In this document: in pieces, positions 21,927 to 31,360 of the stretch
Position numbering within the stretch: the first letter of the stretch is position 1
How the letters are laid out: each line of letters opens with the position of its first letter
Source of the DNA: Silene noctiflora
Taxonomy: Eukaryota; Streptophyta; Magnoliopsida; Caryophyllales; Caryophyllaceae
Assembly: GCA_009801015.1 (NCBI GenBank)
Contig: VHZZ01000001.1
Coordinates: 1,092,171 to 1,133,136, forward strand
Length of the DNA stretch: 40,966 nt
Direction of reading: 5' to 3'
Notes under the pieces: generated by a model
What the model saw: the letters and a program-made list of their open reading frames with translations, nothing else
The model's database searches: none
What the model was told of the DNA's origin: nothing
Made by a program: the position numbers and the translations under genes

Positions 21927-23045
21927 CGTTGTAACACCCCCATTCTCCGAGGCACCTTACCAATGACTACCTCTGAATAAGAGGATGCTACCATCCCGGT
22001 TTCCCGAGGCGATGAACATCATAGTAACAATAAAGAAACATTATTAATAAAATTATAGGTTAACTCATTACAAAATCTTCTCCCAAAACGCGGAGTACAA
22101 ACCAAACTAACAAAAGTGATATTAAATAAAAATCTGCGGAAGCTAATATATCGTGAGACTCCACCCTGCTAACCCCGCCGCGCAGTCAACATCCATCATC
22201 GTCAATACCTGTTAAGTTAACTACTCACCATCCCCGAATGGATTACCACAGTTTTTAAAACTTTAAACGGGGTCAGTCAACTGAATAACTCTATACAATA
22301 CAATTATACAATGCAAACAATAACGTGACAGTACCACATCTCCACATCGCCACCATCACCACACCATATCACAAGTAACCGACTACACACCGAAGTATGT
22401 AGCCCTGCCAGTGGAAGACCGCAACCAACCACCTAAACCACCCACAATAACCCAAGTCCATTAATGTGCACACCCCCTACGCTGAGAGAACGTAGGAGAC
22501 AAAAAATGGGGGTGAGACCACCTCTCACAATGGCTCACGAACAATATCACAATACCAATCACACCCAACACCAACATCCACCACACCAACTCCTCCATCA
22601 CAATACCATCACAATCACAGAGTAGGAAATCCTACCTTAATCAGCAAATCAGGAACAATCAAATGACCAGAAGGCCTCTTATATGAATTCTCCTCCTATA
22701 ACGAATCAAACATGCAATAAGACACAACTCCCTCCAAAAACCCTCAATTCAGAAATTAGGGTTCTAACAACATATTAAACGACTCAATTGAAGACTTACC
22801 CTTACGAATACGATCTTACGATGTGTAGGAATCCCAATAAACGATTAGATACAAGTCGCGGAAGAGAAGAATCAGAAAGAGGAGCAGTAACGATGTTTAG
22901 GTTTTGTTTAGAAAGCGAAATAATGAATTACTGCTTCGCACTTGTCCGAGTTCCCCACTTCCAGAACACTGACAAACTGACACCACTGGGCACTCGGTCG
23001 AGTACCCTGTACTCTACCGAGTGTCCCTATACTAAAAATACCGAG

Positions 23046-26000
23046 TATTAAACTTGTTATTTAGGGCTGAAATCGAATAGTGTAACTTCCGAAGCGACCG
23101 CAAGCACGTGGACGCCGGTATGCGATAGACAAGCATCGACGAAAAGCAACAAATATGTCCATAAATTACACGGATAGTTCCATAGATTGGATAAAAGAAC
23201 CACACAAATATTGAGTACTAACAGAGGACATATGTGGACGCCGGTATACGATAGACAAGCATCGACGAAAATCTCATAATCGTGAAAAATGGATTAATGT
23301 TATTTGGGGTTAAAATAGAATAGGGTAGCTCCTGAAGCGACAACGGTCACGTAATAGAAAAACAGGGTGAAATAGCAACGTTGCCGGTACGACCTTCTGA
23401 ACATCTCAAATTGAAGTGTATAATACACGTTTTTCGAGATTTCAGGGTCTCGGAACAAAAATGCGCGTAAATTACACAGATAGTTCCTTGGGTTAGTTAA
23501 AACGGCCTAACAAATTTTGAGAATTAACATAGGGCATTTGAAGATGCTCGGTATGCGATAAACAAGTCTGAACGAAAATCGGGTAATCGTGAAAAATGGA
23601 TTAATACTTTTTGGGGCTGAAATCGAATAGGTAGCTACCGAAACGACCGCGGGCACATAGTAGAAAACCAAGGAGAAAAAGCAAGTGGTCGGTACGACCT
23701 TCTGAACGTCTCAAATACACTGTTTTCGGGATTTCAAGATCTCGGAACAAAAATGTCTTTAAATTACACGGGTAGTTCCTCATATTGGATAAAACGGCCA
23801 CACAAATTTTGAGCAGCAACATAAGAAATATAAGGATGCCGGTATGCGATAAGCAAACCTCGGTGAAAATCGGATAATCGTGAAAAATGGATTTATACTT
23901 GTTATTTTGGGCTGAAATCGAATATGGTAGCTGCCGAAGCAACCACGGGGACGTGGTAGAAAAACAATGAGAAAAAGCAACGTGACCCGGTACGACCTTC
24001 TGAACGGCTCAAATTGAAGTGTATAATATAGTATTTTCGGAAGTTCGATCTCGTAAGAGAAATGTCAGTTAATCACACGAATAGTTCCTTGGGTCAAATA
24101 AAACGGCCACAAAAATTTTAAGAAGCAACAAAGTACATTTGAGGATACCCGGTATGCGATAAACAAGTCTCAACGACAATTGAATAATCGTGAAAAATGG
24201 ATTAATACTTTTTATTTTTGAGGTTGAAATCGAATAGGGTAGCTCCCAAAGCGACCACGAGTGCGTGGTATAAAAACGAGGAGAGAAAAGAACAAGACAA
24301 GTTATGACCTTCCGAATAGCTGAAATTGAAATATATCATGGTTTTCGATATTTCAAGGTCTTTAACAAAAATGTTCATAAATTATATGGTAGTTCCTTGG
24401 GTCAGATAATGCGGCCTCACAAATATTGAGGAGCAAATGAGAATATTTGAAGATGCCGGTATGCGATAAACCAACCTCGGTCGAAAATCGTTTAATCGTT
24501 AAAAATGGATTAATTCATGTTACTTGGGGATTAACTCGAAGAAGGTTTCTCCTGAAATGATCTCATGCACGTGGTATAAAAACGGGGAAAAAAACAACGT
24601 GATCCGGTATGATCTCCTGAACGGCTTAAATTAAAGTGTATAATACACGGTTTTTGGGATTCGAGGTTCTCGGAAAAAGATGTTTTTCAAATCACACATA
24701 GAGTTCCACGGGTCATATAAACCAACCACATAAATTTTGAGGAATAATAAAGGATATTTGACGGCGTCGGTATGCGATAAACTAGTCTCGCCGAAAATCG
24801 GATAATCGTGAAAAATGAATTAATACTTGTTAGTTGGGGATTAACTCAAACAAGGTAGTTACCGGAGCGACCTCAGACATGTGGTATAAAAACAGGGAGA
24901 AAAAGAACGTGGCATGTTACGATCTTCTGAACAGTTCAAATTGAAGTCTATTATACAATGTTTTCGGGATTGCAGGATCTCGGAACAAAAATATCCGTAA
25001 AACATACGGATAGTTCCTTGGTTCAGATAAAACGACCACACAAATTTTGAGTAACAACAGAGGACATTTGAGGATGCCGGTATGCGATAAAAAAGCCTCA
25101 GCGAAAATCAGATAATCGTGAAAAATTGATTAATACTTGTTATTTGGGGCTAAAAATCGAATAGGGTAGCTCCCGTAGCGACCACGGGAACGTGGTATAA
25201 AAACAGGGAGAAAAGTAACTTGATTAGGTACGATCTTCCGAATAACTCAAATTGAAATGTATACACGGTTTTTGAAATTTCAGGGTCTCTAATAAAAATG
25301 TTAGTAAATCAAACGTACAGTTCCTCGAGTCATATAAAGCGGCCACACAAAATCGCTTAATACTCATGCACGTGATATAAAATAGCGAGAAAAAGAAACA
25401 TGACCTGCTGGTATGACCTCTCGAACGGTTCGAATTGAAGTGTATTATACACGGATTTCGGGATTCGAGGTTCTCGGAACAAAAATGTTTATAAATCATA
25501 CATAATGTTTCTCGAGTCATAAAACGCGGCCACGCAAATTTTGTGGAGCAATAGAGGATTTTTGTGTGTCAATACGCAAAAAATCATGGAGCACTGACAA
25601 TCAAATTAAAGTTAACTAACTAACCAATTTGGCTTTTGATTATTGGAGTTGTCTAATGTATAAAGTGGTCTTGCACAATAATTCCGTAAATATTTAGAAA
25701 AAACTTGTCCAAATCTATGCAAGTTGATTACACCATAGTTACACGGCGTTCGGGATTTAAGGGTCTCGGAACGAAAATGCCTGTAAATCACACGAACGGT
25801 TCTTCGGGTCAGATAACGCGATCACCCAAATTTTGAGGAGCAACAAAGGACATTTGAGTGTGCCAGTATGCGATAAGCCAGCTTATACTTGTTAGTGAGG
25901 ACAAAAATCAAATGAGATAGCTTCCGTAGCGACATCAAGCACGTGGTAGAAAAATAGGGAGAAAAAGCAACGTGGCCCTGTACGACCTTGTGAAAGGCTC

Positions 26001-26095
26001 AAATTGAAGTGTATAATACACTGTTTTCGGAATTCTAAGATCTCGGAACAGAAATGTCCACAAATTTTTAGGAGTAACAGAACACATTTAAACAT
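23046..26095. repeat. Satellite block 3: divergent and rearranged right part of the array
   Basis: The first ~200 bp (23046-23230) are scrambled pieces of monomer. Then come A/B-like units, followed by type C (AACTCGAAGAAGG..., GGGATTCGAGGTTCTCGG near 24660 and 25460) and type D units (GTTAGTTGGGGATTAAC). Type E lies at 25588-25885, and a last D-like unit (25888-26090) ends near 26095. Similarity to the core falls toward the edge, mirroring the left edge. Confidence 0.9.
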
Positions 26096-26680
26096 GTTGT
26101 ATACGAACTACCAATCCTGGTTCCCGAATCAAGACTTTACAGCGTTGAACAATATGACGGAGTTCATTGCTAACAAGCTGATCTTCGAGAACTAAATTCA
26201 CGCACGGCTCATTATCTATGTGCACTAGAAGTTTATGGACCGGAGCTCGTTCTAGACGGACAAGTAAGGCGAGCATTTCCGCTCGCATTGGCGAACAATA
26301 GCCACTGGAAAAAAGAAAGCTTCGACATAATTACCTGATTCGTCTATAAAAATACCTCCACACCTTATAGGACCCGGGTTACCTTTTGATGCGCCATTCG
26401 TAATCAAAAGGTGTCAGCCATGTGGGGGAGGGTGCCAGCGGATAAAAACATTTTCTCGACCGGACCCTGGCGATGGAATAAATATTGAGAAATTATCGAA
26501 CACACTTTTTAGAAGTATCAAATTGTTGCTGCAGAAAGTGAATAGGAAACGTGGGATTATCATTGGTCTCTTCGAAAGCAACGTTGTTTCTCCATCTCCA
26601 TATCCAGGAACAAACTATCACAAACTTCATCGACTAATCCGTCAGACCCACGGTTATTTTGTTACTGGCATTTTGTGATA
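26088..26680 (-). pseudogene. LINE-type ORF2 remnant: end of zf-RVT region plus RNase H
   Basis: On the minus strand 26500-26650 reads a Trp-rich VCSWIWRWRNN segment, typical of the stretch between reverse transcriptase and RNase H in plant LINEs. Next, in another frame, comes RWHPPPHG-stop (TGA at 26414-26416) followed by TNGASKGNPGP, the first RNase H strand. Here the usual catalytic Asp (TDGAS) is Asn. A one-base slip in the A-run at 26309-26314 shifts to the frame starting MRAEMLALLVRLE, which carries on to VVRIQHV and stops at 26088. At least one stop, one frameshift and a lost active-site residue make it dead. It is cut off where the satellite ends. Confidence 0.75.
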
Positions 26681-26689
26681 CCCAATCCG

Positions 26690-26786
26690 AGAAGGGTAAA
26701 TTATAGAAAGTGTCATTATTTTCGCTGATTAAATGTTAAAAAATCAATTTTATGTTAGAAAGTGACAATTTAGCTATAACATTTTA
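26690..26786. other. AT-rich spacer, no feature seen
   Basis: Short AT-rich sequence between the LINE remnant and a Helitron. Nothing recognised. Confidence 0.4.
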
Positions 26787-27102
26787 CTAGTTTTACACCC
26801 GTGTAAAAAAAATACATGGGTTATTTTTCAAAAATACAAGCAAAATATAAGTATATGTTATATAAAAATATCTTTATAAAATTAATTTAAATAATTTGAA
26901 AAATCAATAAAAAAAATTGATCACCGAATATTAGTAATTTCCCGTAAATGGTTTGTTCTATTAAATTTAGAATAAGTTAAAATGAGCCATTAAATTGAAC
27001 TATAAAACATGGGTAGCCTACATAAAAAATAATTTTTTCCAATCCCTTAAAATAGGGAGCCAGTAAAATTTATTTAAAATCTTAGCTTTTATACTAGGTA
27101 GA
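26787..27102 (-). mobile_element. Non-autonomous Helitron (316 bp)
   Basis: On the minus strand it starts TCTACCTAGTATAAAAGC and ends with a hairpin (CCCATGTA...TACACGGG) followed by TGTAAAACTAG. It lies between A and T (A before TC, T after CTAG), the canonical Helitron insertion mode. The 5' end resembles that of the Helitron at 38478-38846 (shared TAAAAG after a CTA-rich start). No coding. It ends ~185 bp before the CXE-2 start, so it is inside or next to that promoter. Confidence 0.7.
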
Positions 27103-27288
27103 TTATTAAATAATCCCATTCTATTAAAAATTATTGACATTTTCTCGTTTTATGTCTAGACCGTTTCGAGGGCCCTATCTTAATCAATACAGGAGCTAAT
27201 CATTAACATCCAACCAATAAACCACCATATCCATAAACATCACAAAACCAAAGAGAGTGAAAGGAAAAAAGAAAAAAATTGAGCAAAT

Positions 27289-28293
27289 ATGGATGAGATA
27301 ATGAAATTAATTAGAGAAACTGCTAACATTAAGCAAGAAGATTTACTTCATGATTTCAGGCCATTATTCGTAATTTACAAAGATGGAATCGTTGAAAGGT
27401 TCGTAGGCACTCAGTTCGTTCCACCATCTATAGAAGGTGTGACCGGAGTCGAATCGAAAGATGTTGTGATCTCGACTGAGACGGGTGTTTTTGTACGATT
27501 ATTCAAGCCACTGAGTGTAACATCTGATGAAAAACTGCCACTTTTAGTGTGTTTTCATGGAGGTGGTTTCGTTGTCGAAACTGTAGCATCTCCACTTTAT
27601 CACAATTATCTGAATGTATTATCTTCTAAGGCTAATGTTATTGCAGTATCAGTGGAATACAGGAAAGCTCCTGAACATCCACTTCCTGCAGCCTACGACG
27701 ATTCGTGGGCTGCGCTTGAATGGATCAGGTCGGGTTTAGCAGGTGCTGAGCCTTGGCTCAGCGAGCATGTTGACCCGGCCAGGGTTTTCCTGGCTGGGGA
27801 CAGTGCTGGGGCTAACATAGCCCACCATATGGCTAAGAGAATAGCTAAGTGTAAAAATGCAGATGGGAAAATTGCGCTGAAAGGACTCGTGTTGGTTCAT
27901 CCTTACTTCTGGGGTAAGGACCGAATTGGGTCCGAGCTCCAGAAGTTGAATTCATCCACGGCTGAACTAACATCAGAATCGAGGTTTGACAGACTGTGGA
28001 AGTTAGCCTATCCTGAAACGACTGGATCTGACGACCCATTGTTTAACCCCGAGATGGATCCTGAGTTAAGCGTGCTGGCTGGAGAGAAGGTATTGGTTTT
28101 CGTTGCGGAAAATGATTTATTGAGGGACAGGGGAGTTCATTACAAAGACTTGTTGGTTAAGAGTGGGTGGAAAGGAGAAGTACAAGTGATCGAGACAGAA
28201 GGAGAGAACCATGAGTTTCATTTGTACAACCCCGTCTCACCCAAAGCTGCTGAACTTATGGATCAATATGTTGCATTCATCAACTCATCTTGA
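27289..28293 (+). CDS. CXE-2: plant carboxylesterase, HSL-type alpha/beta hydrolase
   Basis: A 334-residue single-exon gene. Oxyanion motif HGGG at 90-93, nucleophile Ser172 in GDSAGAN, acid Asp276 (AENDLLRDRG), base His308 (ENHEFH). All parts of an active soluble carboxylesterase are present; the ester substrate is unknown. The N-terminus (MDEIMKLIRETANIKQEDLLHDFRP) aligns with its paralogues, which sets the start; the ATG follows an A-rich leader. No clear TATA box. Closest relative is CXE-4: 47 differences in 334 residues by hand count, about 86% identity. It is tail to tail with CXE-3, and the two 3' flanks are homologous in inverted orientation. A Cys188 and a less usual YPETTG loop (241-246) distinguish it. 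Confidence 0.95.
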   Translation: MDEIMKLIRETANIKQEDLLHDFRPLFVIYKDGIVERFVGTQFVPPSIEGVTGVESKDVVISTETGVFVRLFKPLSVTSDEKLPLLVCFHGGGFVVETVASPLYHNYLNVLSSKANVIAVSVEYRKAPEHPLPAAYDDSWAALEWIRSGLAGAEPWLSEHVDPARVFLAGDSAGANIAHHMAKRIAKCKNADGKIALKGLVLVHPYFWGKDRIGSELQKLNSSTAELTSESRFDRLWKLAYPETTGSDDPLFNPEMDPELSVLAGEKVLVFVAENDLLRDRGVHYKDLLVKSGWKGEVQVIETEGENHEFHLYNPVSPKAAELMDQYVAFINSS

Positions 28294-28300
28294 AGGAGAT

Positions 28301-28396
28301 ATTCCATTCCGTCCCAATCATTTGCTTACATTTTTTTATTCTTTGCGAGGAATATTTTAATCAAAGGTAAACAAATGACTGGAGAGATGGAGGAAT
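28301..28396. mobile_element. Short Stowaway-like MITE in the CXE-2 3' flank
   Basis: The inverted ends ATTCCGTCCCAATCATTTG and CAAATGACTGG...GGAGGAAT bound ~95 bp. It starts seven bases after the CXE-2 stop codon and so probably lies in the 3'UTR. The same element sits at the same place after CXE-4. Confidence 0.65.
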
Positions 28397-28412
28397 AGAT
28401 GATTCCATGCTG

Positions 28413-28458
28413 CAAAAGTTTTCAATATTATTGCTTAAGCTGTATCAGACTAAAATCT
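28413..28458 (+). promoter_or_regulatory. Conserved 3'-flank block of CXE-2
   Basis: AAAAGTTTTCAATATTATTG then CTTAAGCTGTATCAGAC is the plus-strand relative of the block found after all CXE genes here. It lies inside a 120-bp stretch identical to the CXE-4 flank. Confidence 0.55.
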
Positions 28459-29572
28459 GTGTTCACAGTTTTCTTTTCAGTATTCATCTTAGTCGGTGCT
28501 TAGTAATCATATCAATAATTAGTGTCTTGTAAAACCGTCTCATGCTAATATAACGTAAGACTAACTCATCTAACTATAATGATGAGATCGTTTCATATGA
28601 GAATTTCTGTTATCGTAAAGCTTAAAGTTAGCCAAACACTGTTTTCTTCTTGATAAATGGACCGACTTATTGGACAAATGTGGAATTGTTTCTTTGGTAA
28701 TTAGCAGGTGGCAAGCCAGGGAGATGGGTCACGTTACTAGATTTATTATATATATGAAAGAACGAGATAAGATGGTCATATTCCAAATGATCAACGTAGT
28801 TTCCATTCCTTGTCCGAAAAAAAATTTGGGGTTGCTGTTATTGAGTAACAATATGATGTACTCAGACAATGCAACCATTCTGTCTTCAGGTCTTCACAAG
28901 TCACTGTAGGAAATTCACAAATCGATTGGAATGAACGTTGTATACGAAAATGCTACAACATTTGACAACGGAAAATACAATTTCAACAGGTTAGGCAATT
29001 TAAGTGAAATCATAAAATGAACAATGGGTTCACCTGACCATCTGTTGTGATTTTTGCAGTTGCGGTAGTAACTAGTAAGTCGCTATTTTAACCCGATTCC
29101 TTTGACAGTTTTTTCTAAAGTAGCAGCAGGCCAGCAGTTGCTGTAATAAGTCCTCTATGTTAGAGATGATTTCATCTATAAACTGTTTGTGCTGTTGAAA
29201 CATACTTTGAGGAGTTTTTTTGTCAAATGTTGAAGACAGCATTTTCGTCTCATACAACAGTTGTCGTCCTGATCAATTGTGAATCCCCTATAGTGATCTG
29301 TGAAGAGCTGAAGACAGAATGGTTTCATCATCTGGGACTGGGAGCATCATACTCTTGTTCCTCAAATTTTTTCCCATCAAGGAACAGAAATTACGTTGAT
29401 TCTTTAGAATACGACCATTTTATAACACGAGAACTCATTTAGAATGAGTTAGGCTTACATTATTTTAGCATGATACGGTTTTACAAATAACTGCTGATAC
29501 CGTTTCCTTAGCACCGACTAAAATGAATACTGAATAACAAGAACGCAGATTTTCTCACTTATTTTTATATAA
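28459..29572. other. Centre of the CXE-2/CXE-3 inverted duplication
   Basis: No gene. 28500-28970 pairs in inverted orientation with 29220-29560: shared words are GTAAAACCGT, CTAACTCAT, TTCTGTCTTCAG and CAACATTTGAC. The unpaired centre (about 29000-29160) contains GTGAAATCATAAAATGAACAATGGG, which recurs between CXE-4 and CXE-5 at 36588. Confidence 0.7.
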
Positions 29573-29610
29573 GATTATTGTCTAGTACAACTTGAGCAAT
29601 AATGAAACCT
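29573..29610 (-). promoter_or_regulatory. Conserved 3'-flank block of CXE-3
   Basis: The minus strand reads TTTCATTATTGCTCAAG then TTGTACTAGACAATAATC, nearly identical to the CXE-1 and CXE-5 blocks. Confidence 0.55.
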
Positions 29611-29640
29611 TTTGCTCCCTGAAATCATCAATTATCTTTA

Positions 29641-30648
29641 TCAAGATGAGTTGATGAATGCAACAAACTGATCCATAAGTTCAGCAGATTTGGGTGAGAC
29701 AGGGTTGTACAAATGAAACACATGGTTCTCTCCTTCTGTCTCGATCACTTGTATTTCTCCTTTCCATCCACTCTTAACCAACAAGTCTTTGTAATGGACT
29801 CCCCTGTCCCTTAATGTATCTTGTTCCGCGAGGAAAATCAACACCTTCTCTCCAGCCAGCTCCCTTATTTCCGGATCCATACCAGGGTTAATCCATGGAT
29901 CGTCACACCCGCTACTCCCTGGATGTGCTAACTTCCACATTTTATCGATCATAGATTCTGAAGTCTGTTCAGCACCCATTGGATTCAGCTTCTGGAGCTC
30001 AGACCCAATTCGGTCATTACCCCAGAAGTAGGGGTGAGCCAACACGAGTCCTTTCAGCGCAATTTTACCATCTGGGTTATCACTCTTGGCTATTCTCTTA
30101 GCCATATGATGGGATAAATTAGCCCCAGCACTGTCCCCGGCCAGGAACACCCTGGCCGGGTTAACATACTCGCTGAGCCACGGCTCAGCACCTGCCAAAC
30201 CCGATCCAACCCATTCAAGTGCAGCCCACGAATCATCGTAGGCTGCAGGAAGAGGGTGTTCAGGGGCTCTCCTGTAATCCACTGATACCACAATAATCTT
30301 AGCCTTAGAAGACAAGGCATTGAGATAACTGTGATAAAGTGGAGATGATGCAGTTTCCACAAGAAATGCACCACCATGAAAATACACTAAAAGTGGCACT
30401 TTTTCATCAGATTTTAATCCATGTGGCTTGTACAATCTGACTGAGACACCCGTCTCAGTCGAGACAACAACGTCTTTCGATTCGACACCGGTGAGACTAT
30501 CAATGGATGGTGGGATAGACTTAGTGCCTAGAAATCTTTCAACTCTTCCATCTTTGTAAATTACAAGAACTGGCCTGAAATCAAGAAGTAAATCATCTTT
30601 GTTAATGTTTGCAGTTGAAATCATTATTTCTTTAATTGCTTCTTCCAT
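29641..30648 (-). CDS. CXE-3: plant carboxylesterase, HSL-type alpha/beta hydrolase
   Basis: A 335-residue single-exon gene, the longest of the five. It has HGGA at 91-94 (as in CXE-1), Ser173 in GDSAGAN, Asp277 (AEQDTLRDRG) and His309 (ENHVFH). Catalytic residues are complete, so ester hydrolysis is expected; the HGGA oxyanion variant may alter acyl preference, which is inference. No targeting signal. The start is fixed by alignment with CXE-1 and by the leader CTACAAAGATGG, shared with CXE-5. A TATA-like box lies ~75 bp upstream. The gene is convergent with CXE-2. Its 3' flank matches CXE-1 in direct orientation and CXE-2 in inverted orientation. Confidence 0.95.
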   Translation of the reverse strand: MEEAIKEIMISTANINKDDLLLDFRPVLVIYKDGRVERFLGTKSIPPSIDSLTGVESKDVVVSTETGVSVRLYKPHGLKSDEKVPLLVYFHGGAFLVETASSPLYHSYLNALSSKAKIIVVSVDYRRAPEHPLPAAYDDSWAALEWVGSGLAGAEPWLSEYVNPARVFLAGDSAGANLSHHMAKRIAKSDNPDGKIALKGLVLAHPYFWGNDRIGSELQKLNPMGAEQTSESMIDKMWKLAHPGSSGCDDPWINPGMDPEIRELAGEKVLIFLAEQDTLRDRGVHYKDLLVKSGWKGEIQVIETEGENHVFHLYNPVSPKSAELMDQFVAFINSS

Positions 30649-30719
30649 CTTTGTAGATCACAAAGCTTTCTTTGTGTTTCTAAATGTGGTGGTTGTTAAG
30701 AGTCTTATGATAATTCCAA

Positions 30720-30734
30720 TGTATATATAATACT
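30720..30734 (-). promoter_or_regulatory. TATA box of CXE-3
   Basis: The minus strand reads GTATTATATATACATTGG about 75 bp before the ATG, matching the CXE-1 box. The neighbouring MITE at 30745 begins just upstream of it. Confidence 0.6.
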
Positions 30735-30744
30735 CGTATTAGTC

Positions 30745-30960
30745 TAGAGAGACGGTCTTTCAATAAATTTACTAAAAGACGTAGTACAATTTGAACTAAA
30801 AAGGTACAGAATGTACTAGAATAGGTACGATGTATACATAATAGGTAAACATAGGTACGATTGCTAAGAAAATATGTACGAAATTAAAGACCTAGGATCG
30901 ATAATAAAATGGGTAAAAAAAATATGGTCTCGAAATAATTTATTACGAGACCGTCTCTTA
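30745..30960. mobile_element. MITE with GAGACGGTCT termini in the CXE-3 promoter
   Basis: The left end AGAGACGGTCTTTCAATAAA and the right end TTTATTACGAGACCGTCTCT are inverted repeats over ~25 bp. The ~216-bp element has no coding and contains repeated GGTACGA/GGTAC words. It lies ~10 bp upstream of the CXE-3 TATA box. Target duplication unclear. Confidence 0.6.
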
Positions 30961-31001
30961 AAAGTCTCGTGATAATCCACCTAATCGATAAGCTCATTGA
31001 G

Positions 31002-31360
31002 AGCATCTACAATAAAGAGTATGTCTTCTTCCTCTTATTTCTTCTTTTTCTTTCTATCTTTTTGACAACTCATATTCTCTTTCATCTAATTTGTTTTCCA
31101 CTATCTTCATCTTCCTCTTTAATTTTTTCCTCACATCAAAGAGGATCCTCTCTTCCTCCTCTTCTATATTTTAATTGTTTTTTATAATAGTTAATAAATT
31201 TATAAAAATAAAATATAATCCACATGGTCTAATTTTAGAAGTGAGTGGGCACTTAGGCCAAGGCTGTAATTCCTCTAAAAATAGAGGAAGTCTTTCTCTT
31301 CCTCCTTTAGAGGATGTTAAAATTAGTCAAACATTGAAAATGACATCCTCGTGGGTGCTC
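31002..31360. mobile_element. MITE with GAGCATCTAC termini, TSD TGA (359 bp)
   Basis: It starts GAGCATCTACAATAAAGAG and ends GTGGGTGCTC, giving GAGCAYC inverted ends. TGA flanks both sides (30999-31001 and 31361-31363). A neighbouring copy of the target at 31431-31450 is unoccupied and reads CTCATTGAACATTTAA, confirming a 3-bp duplication. The interior is rich in TCTTCCTC/GAGGAAG, so the halves can also pair. A 3-bp duplication suggests PIF/Harbinger, although TGA is not the preferred target. Confidence 0.8.

Larger units (their letters stand above)
21319..23045 (-). mobile_element. Truncated LTR retrotransposon fragment: LTR, PBS and leader
   Basis: On the minus strand an LTR (about 23045 to 21930) ends GGGGGTGTTACA. 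Three bases later comes TGGTATTAGAGC, one base different from the usual plant initiator-Met tRNA binding site, and then ~600 bp of leader down to 21319. No gag frame remains. The LTR lacks a clear TG start at the satellite junction and no target duplication is visible, so the fragment is cut at both ends. ACTCGGTCGAGT-type palindromes mark both of its extremities. The LTR start-word TGTAACACCCCC on the plus strand belongs to a style common in plant Ty3 elements; superfamily is inferred. Confidence 0.7.

Noticed and set aside
22788..23051. 87-codon frame in the retroelement LTR
   Set aside because: It lies within the LTR and ends in the palindrome cluster and satellite junction; LTRs do not code here.
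6141..26095. CRISPR-like array
   Set aside because: The repeats are whole ~312-bp monomers without constant short repeats and unique spacers, in a plant nuclear context.
30090..30377. Overlapping frames inside the CXE genes (also 2106, 2427, 2729, 27845, 37200)
   Set aside because: Shadows of the esterase genes in other frames, with no recognisable domains.
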